From: JBMSHD01 sp049416425
GTDB lineage: Bacteria > Pseudomonadota > Gammaproteobacteria > Francisellales > Francisellaceae
Assembly (NCBI GenBank): GCA_049416425.1
Contig: JBMSHD010000059.1
Location: 1 to 13,755 of the forward strand
DNA: 13,755 nucleotides
Direction of reading: 5' to 3'
Below are positions 12,701 to 13,755 of this stretch, piece after piece (position 1 is the first letter of the stretch; every line of letters begins with the position of its first letter). The position numbers and the translations under genes were made by a program. The notes beneath the pieces are model-generated. The model was not told where the DNA came from and ran no database searches. It worked only from the letters and a program-made list of their open reading frames with translations.

Positions 12701-13755
12701 CTGTCATTGGGTGTTACAGCTATGCCATCGGTACAGGTACTTTGTGCCAAATTAAGACTCACACCTTCAGGCAATGTGTCAATATAATCATTTTGGTCAC
12801 TAGAGCTTGACCAATCAAACTCACCTCGATTCGTCAGCGTAACCGAAACAAAATCATCACTATGATCAGGAATAAAGAACATCAAAGGTGTAATACTTAA
12901 ATCAGCGCCAGTTATGGAATTATCAACCGATATTTTTTGCTGTATTACATGCATTAAACCGCCTTGACTTCTGTAGTTTATTTTTAACCAACCCTGTCCT
13001 GAGGCATGACTGTTAACGGTCAGTGGTAAATGAATCTCACCATTTGCCGCTATTTCTAAAACACCTTTCGACATATAAGAAACACCTTGCAACGCCTCTT
13101 CTCCACTATCAGAGTACAACTCAACACGATCTAATTGAATAAGTTGTGCCTCATTATTTTTGACCAAAATACTGGGATTCGTCGTGGTGTTTATGATGGT
13201 ATTATCAAAGGTTAATGCATTATTATAAAAGGCAATATCAGGATTTAATGCTTTGAAGTTAGCTGACTTCACCGATAACACATTACCATCTGTTTTATTT
13301 TTTTCTAATGCATCATAGTTCGCCTGAATGCTCTCGATCGCTGCTTGATCACTATTTACGCTAAAGCTAAACACATGACTTTGACCCGGTTTTAATGCCG
13401 TTACTGTTAGATTCTCCGGCAAAGTTGAAATCGTTGCCAACCAGGGTGCAACAATCAGTTTCAAATTATTGACATAGTTGGGTGAATTATTTTTAATCTT
13501 TACGGATGTCACAGAGCCTGGCGATAAGCTGACCGCTTCCGATAGTTCTAATGATAAAAGTGATGTGTCTGTCGGCTCCATAACTTCAATATTTATGGGC
13601 TGCACAACAGCCGCTACTTCATCTGAACTAACGCTAATAACATCACCACTTAACATACCAGACTGCGTTGGTGTCAACAAAAGCTCAACATTACAAATTT
13701 CGCTGGGTGCCTCGGGCCTCATAATAGATTTTGTATATCCATATACAAAATCGAA
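9769..13755 (-). CDS. Giant surface/secreted protein with beta-sandwich repeats and beta-propeller-like C-terminus (5' end outside the window)
   Basis: The reading frame stays open to the right edge. The first ATG (13722) has no ribosome binding site and no signal peptide follows it, and 11 in-frame codons precede it without a stop. The true start therefore lies beyond 13755, and 1,328 residues are visible. Numbering from the ATG at 13722, residues 1-935 are a run of immunoglobulin-like or choice-of-anchor-like beta-sandwich domains with NNN- and T/S-rich strands. Cysteine pairs recur: C330/C342, C432/C444 and C762/C774 are all spaced C-x11-C, with C872/C877 and C10 in addition. About residues 940-1317 switch to aromatic and glycine-rich blade-like repeats (VVGKFPYEIAGVGNNSGSI, DSQGDIYLTF, VDKNGYLFVSGNY, LSDDGEEIYMVDKSYSYYR) that suggest a beta-propeller. 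The disulfide pattern and composition point to export. The family is not recognised; an adhesin or surface-layer role is an inference. Confidence 0.8.
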   Translation of the reverse strand, partial: FDFVYGYTKSIMRPEAPSEICNVELLLTPTQSGMLSGDVISVSSDEVAAVVQPINIEVMEPTDTSLLSLELSEAVSLSPGSVTSVKIKNNSPNYVNNLKLIVAPWLATISTLPENLTVTALKPGQSHVFSFSVNSDQAAIESIQANYDALEKNKTDGNVLSVKSANFKALNPDIAFYNNALTFDNTIINTTTNPSILVKNNEAQLIQLDRVELYSDSGEEALQGVSYMSKGVLEIAANGEIHLPLTVNSHASGQGWLKINYRSQGGLMHVIQQKISVDNSITGADLSITPLMFFIPDHSDDFVSVTLTNRGEFDWSSSSDQNDYIDTLPEGVSLNLAQSTCTDGIAVTPNDSCVLSFNLLPESADSIINMDVQAKNNLKTSTQAPIEIKDDKVALSFVRDVPKAMVAGETATLELAFYNNNDSAVAVDSISNTTELVLNSSTCKIGGMLDANSQCRLIYDLKPSQQSGSFSDTITVNTTVNNQARAISVPITTEIKDSIVADVNIVEQNISLRAGHSSTITVINNDNDAKNNFRFVVDDELQSFILNKEALKIASLASGRTTITVEMEASAAADKWLRDHVVDLENNSSTHLIGYQAANLSVVYPAIFTSQPLLSTSGISITSPGVEKISIDMGEASATLKSVDVSNLPTGVSLDSTNSPKIGDVITGKQDFMLNVASNAYNINTADQGIGISLIDDKGAAYDQQVAAVNIARVDIVRTDSNMFYPGTSDYSRIVLKNNGPFAYRPSHKTSDYVLSDPNGNVVSTAISSSSSCLTMDSIALNASCELMVNNSVLSTTGSYTLSVKISDNNNSNLKTERSYTIKAGSALLQSYINWSSGVNHFNVRSIGINNAGTAPASITLSMSSDFEVYNGTNGTTDLGSWCNADDCPNSLYQKGEAITSPVALEPLQTRYIYIRFKGKLSAGETSSTILSIKDLNQSKFNYNLSAKGYLYVVGKFPYEIAGVGNNSGSITHTLVKYDGTLHASYFADSSVVNGVSSSINYIQDIAQNGKGDQVVGGSFTNLGTSGQSYETVSTKYGYESIAHIFGSWNAPVSNVSVDSQGDIYLTFPYSTTDKNFGTHRYRKGYGSIGLGSGEDADAKRLLLKDVVSMGRYDGLHYVSYDSSYIGSGKFYHNYLAVFNGNNASWYSPVFGFIEIPISMAVDKNGYLFVSGNYKNSANKNYKFVKVYFENVVESYDLPANMVSAHKVVYDKNNDLFYVELKSNNGGYVLYRFYPATKVWETLPDSVNSNVGSSAEFDFILSDDGEEIYMVDKSYSYYRGGLNAASYLKIYNITTGNTTWAWDVPYYSTSKTFGMIFGSELDILSLPT
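13727..13752. repeat. Perfect 12+2+12 inverted repeat inside the giant reading frame
   Basis: GATTTTGTATAT (13727-13738), the centre CC, and ATATACAAAATC (13741-13752) form a perfect 26-base dyad. It falls within codons that read through in frame (DFVYGYTKS on the - strand), just upstream of the first ATG of the giant ORF. The 12-2-12 geometry is that of crossover sites of Hin/Gin-type serine invertases, though the sequence does not match their consensus. Confidence 0.6.

Overview
The window looks like a chromosomal segment of an AT-rich gammaproteobacterium, probably from the Legionellales or the Francisella-related Thiotrichales. This is an inference from three genes: a LuxR-type regulator with the N-terminal domain common in Legionella and Coxiella, a DUF3568-type small lipoprotein, and large type IV pilin-like adhesins. 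No sequence search was possible. No rRNA, tRNA, CRISPR array or intact transposase is visible.

Layout. Positions 1-900 are AT-rich and hold broken genes: a very short leftward ORF at the left edge, then a HipB-like antitoxin gene with a good promoter and a possible operator, followed by a hipA toxin gene cut down to its first 54 codons. Positions 920-2522 hold a LuxR-type regulator and a YdfG-type short-chain dehydrogenase on the + strand. A MarC-family membrane protein converges on them from the - strand.

Positions 3256-8101 are the centre of interest. Three tightly overlapping - strand genes (transcribed from high to low coordinates) each encode a large prepilin-like protein. Each has a type III signal anchor, a conserved two-cysteine globular region, a PilV/shufflon-like collar motif, a repetitive beta-solenoid-like stalk and a cysteine-rich C-terminal domain. 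Together they look like the subunits of a heteromeric pilus-tip adhesin. The last one lacks the pilin Glu5, as expected for the tip-most subunit.

Upstream of this operon, 8282-8556 is a candidate small non-autonomous mobile element. A 13-base direct repeat brackets it, imperfect 19-base inverted repeats lie at its ends, and five hairpins fill its interior. Its right-hand direct repeat overlaps the stop codon of a cytochrome b561-type gene, which sits in a probable two-gene operon behind the DUF3568-type lipoprotein gene.

Positions 9769-13755 are one - strand reading frame that runs off the right edge. It encodes the last 1,328 residues or so of a giant secreted or surface protein: repeated beta-sandwich domains with regular C-x11-C pairs, then a beta-propeller-like C-terminus. 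A perfect 12+2+12 inverted repeat lies in its reading frame at the window edge, in the geometry used by some DNA-invertase crossover sites. Pilin-like adhesins, a giant repeat protein, toxin-antitoxin remnants and repeat elements together suggest an accessory surface-interaction region.
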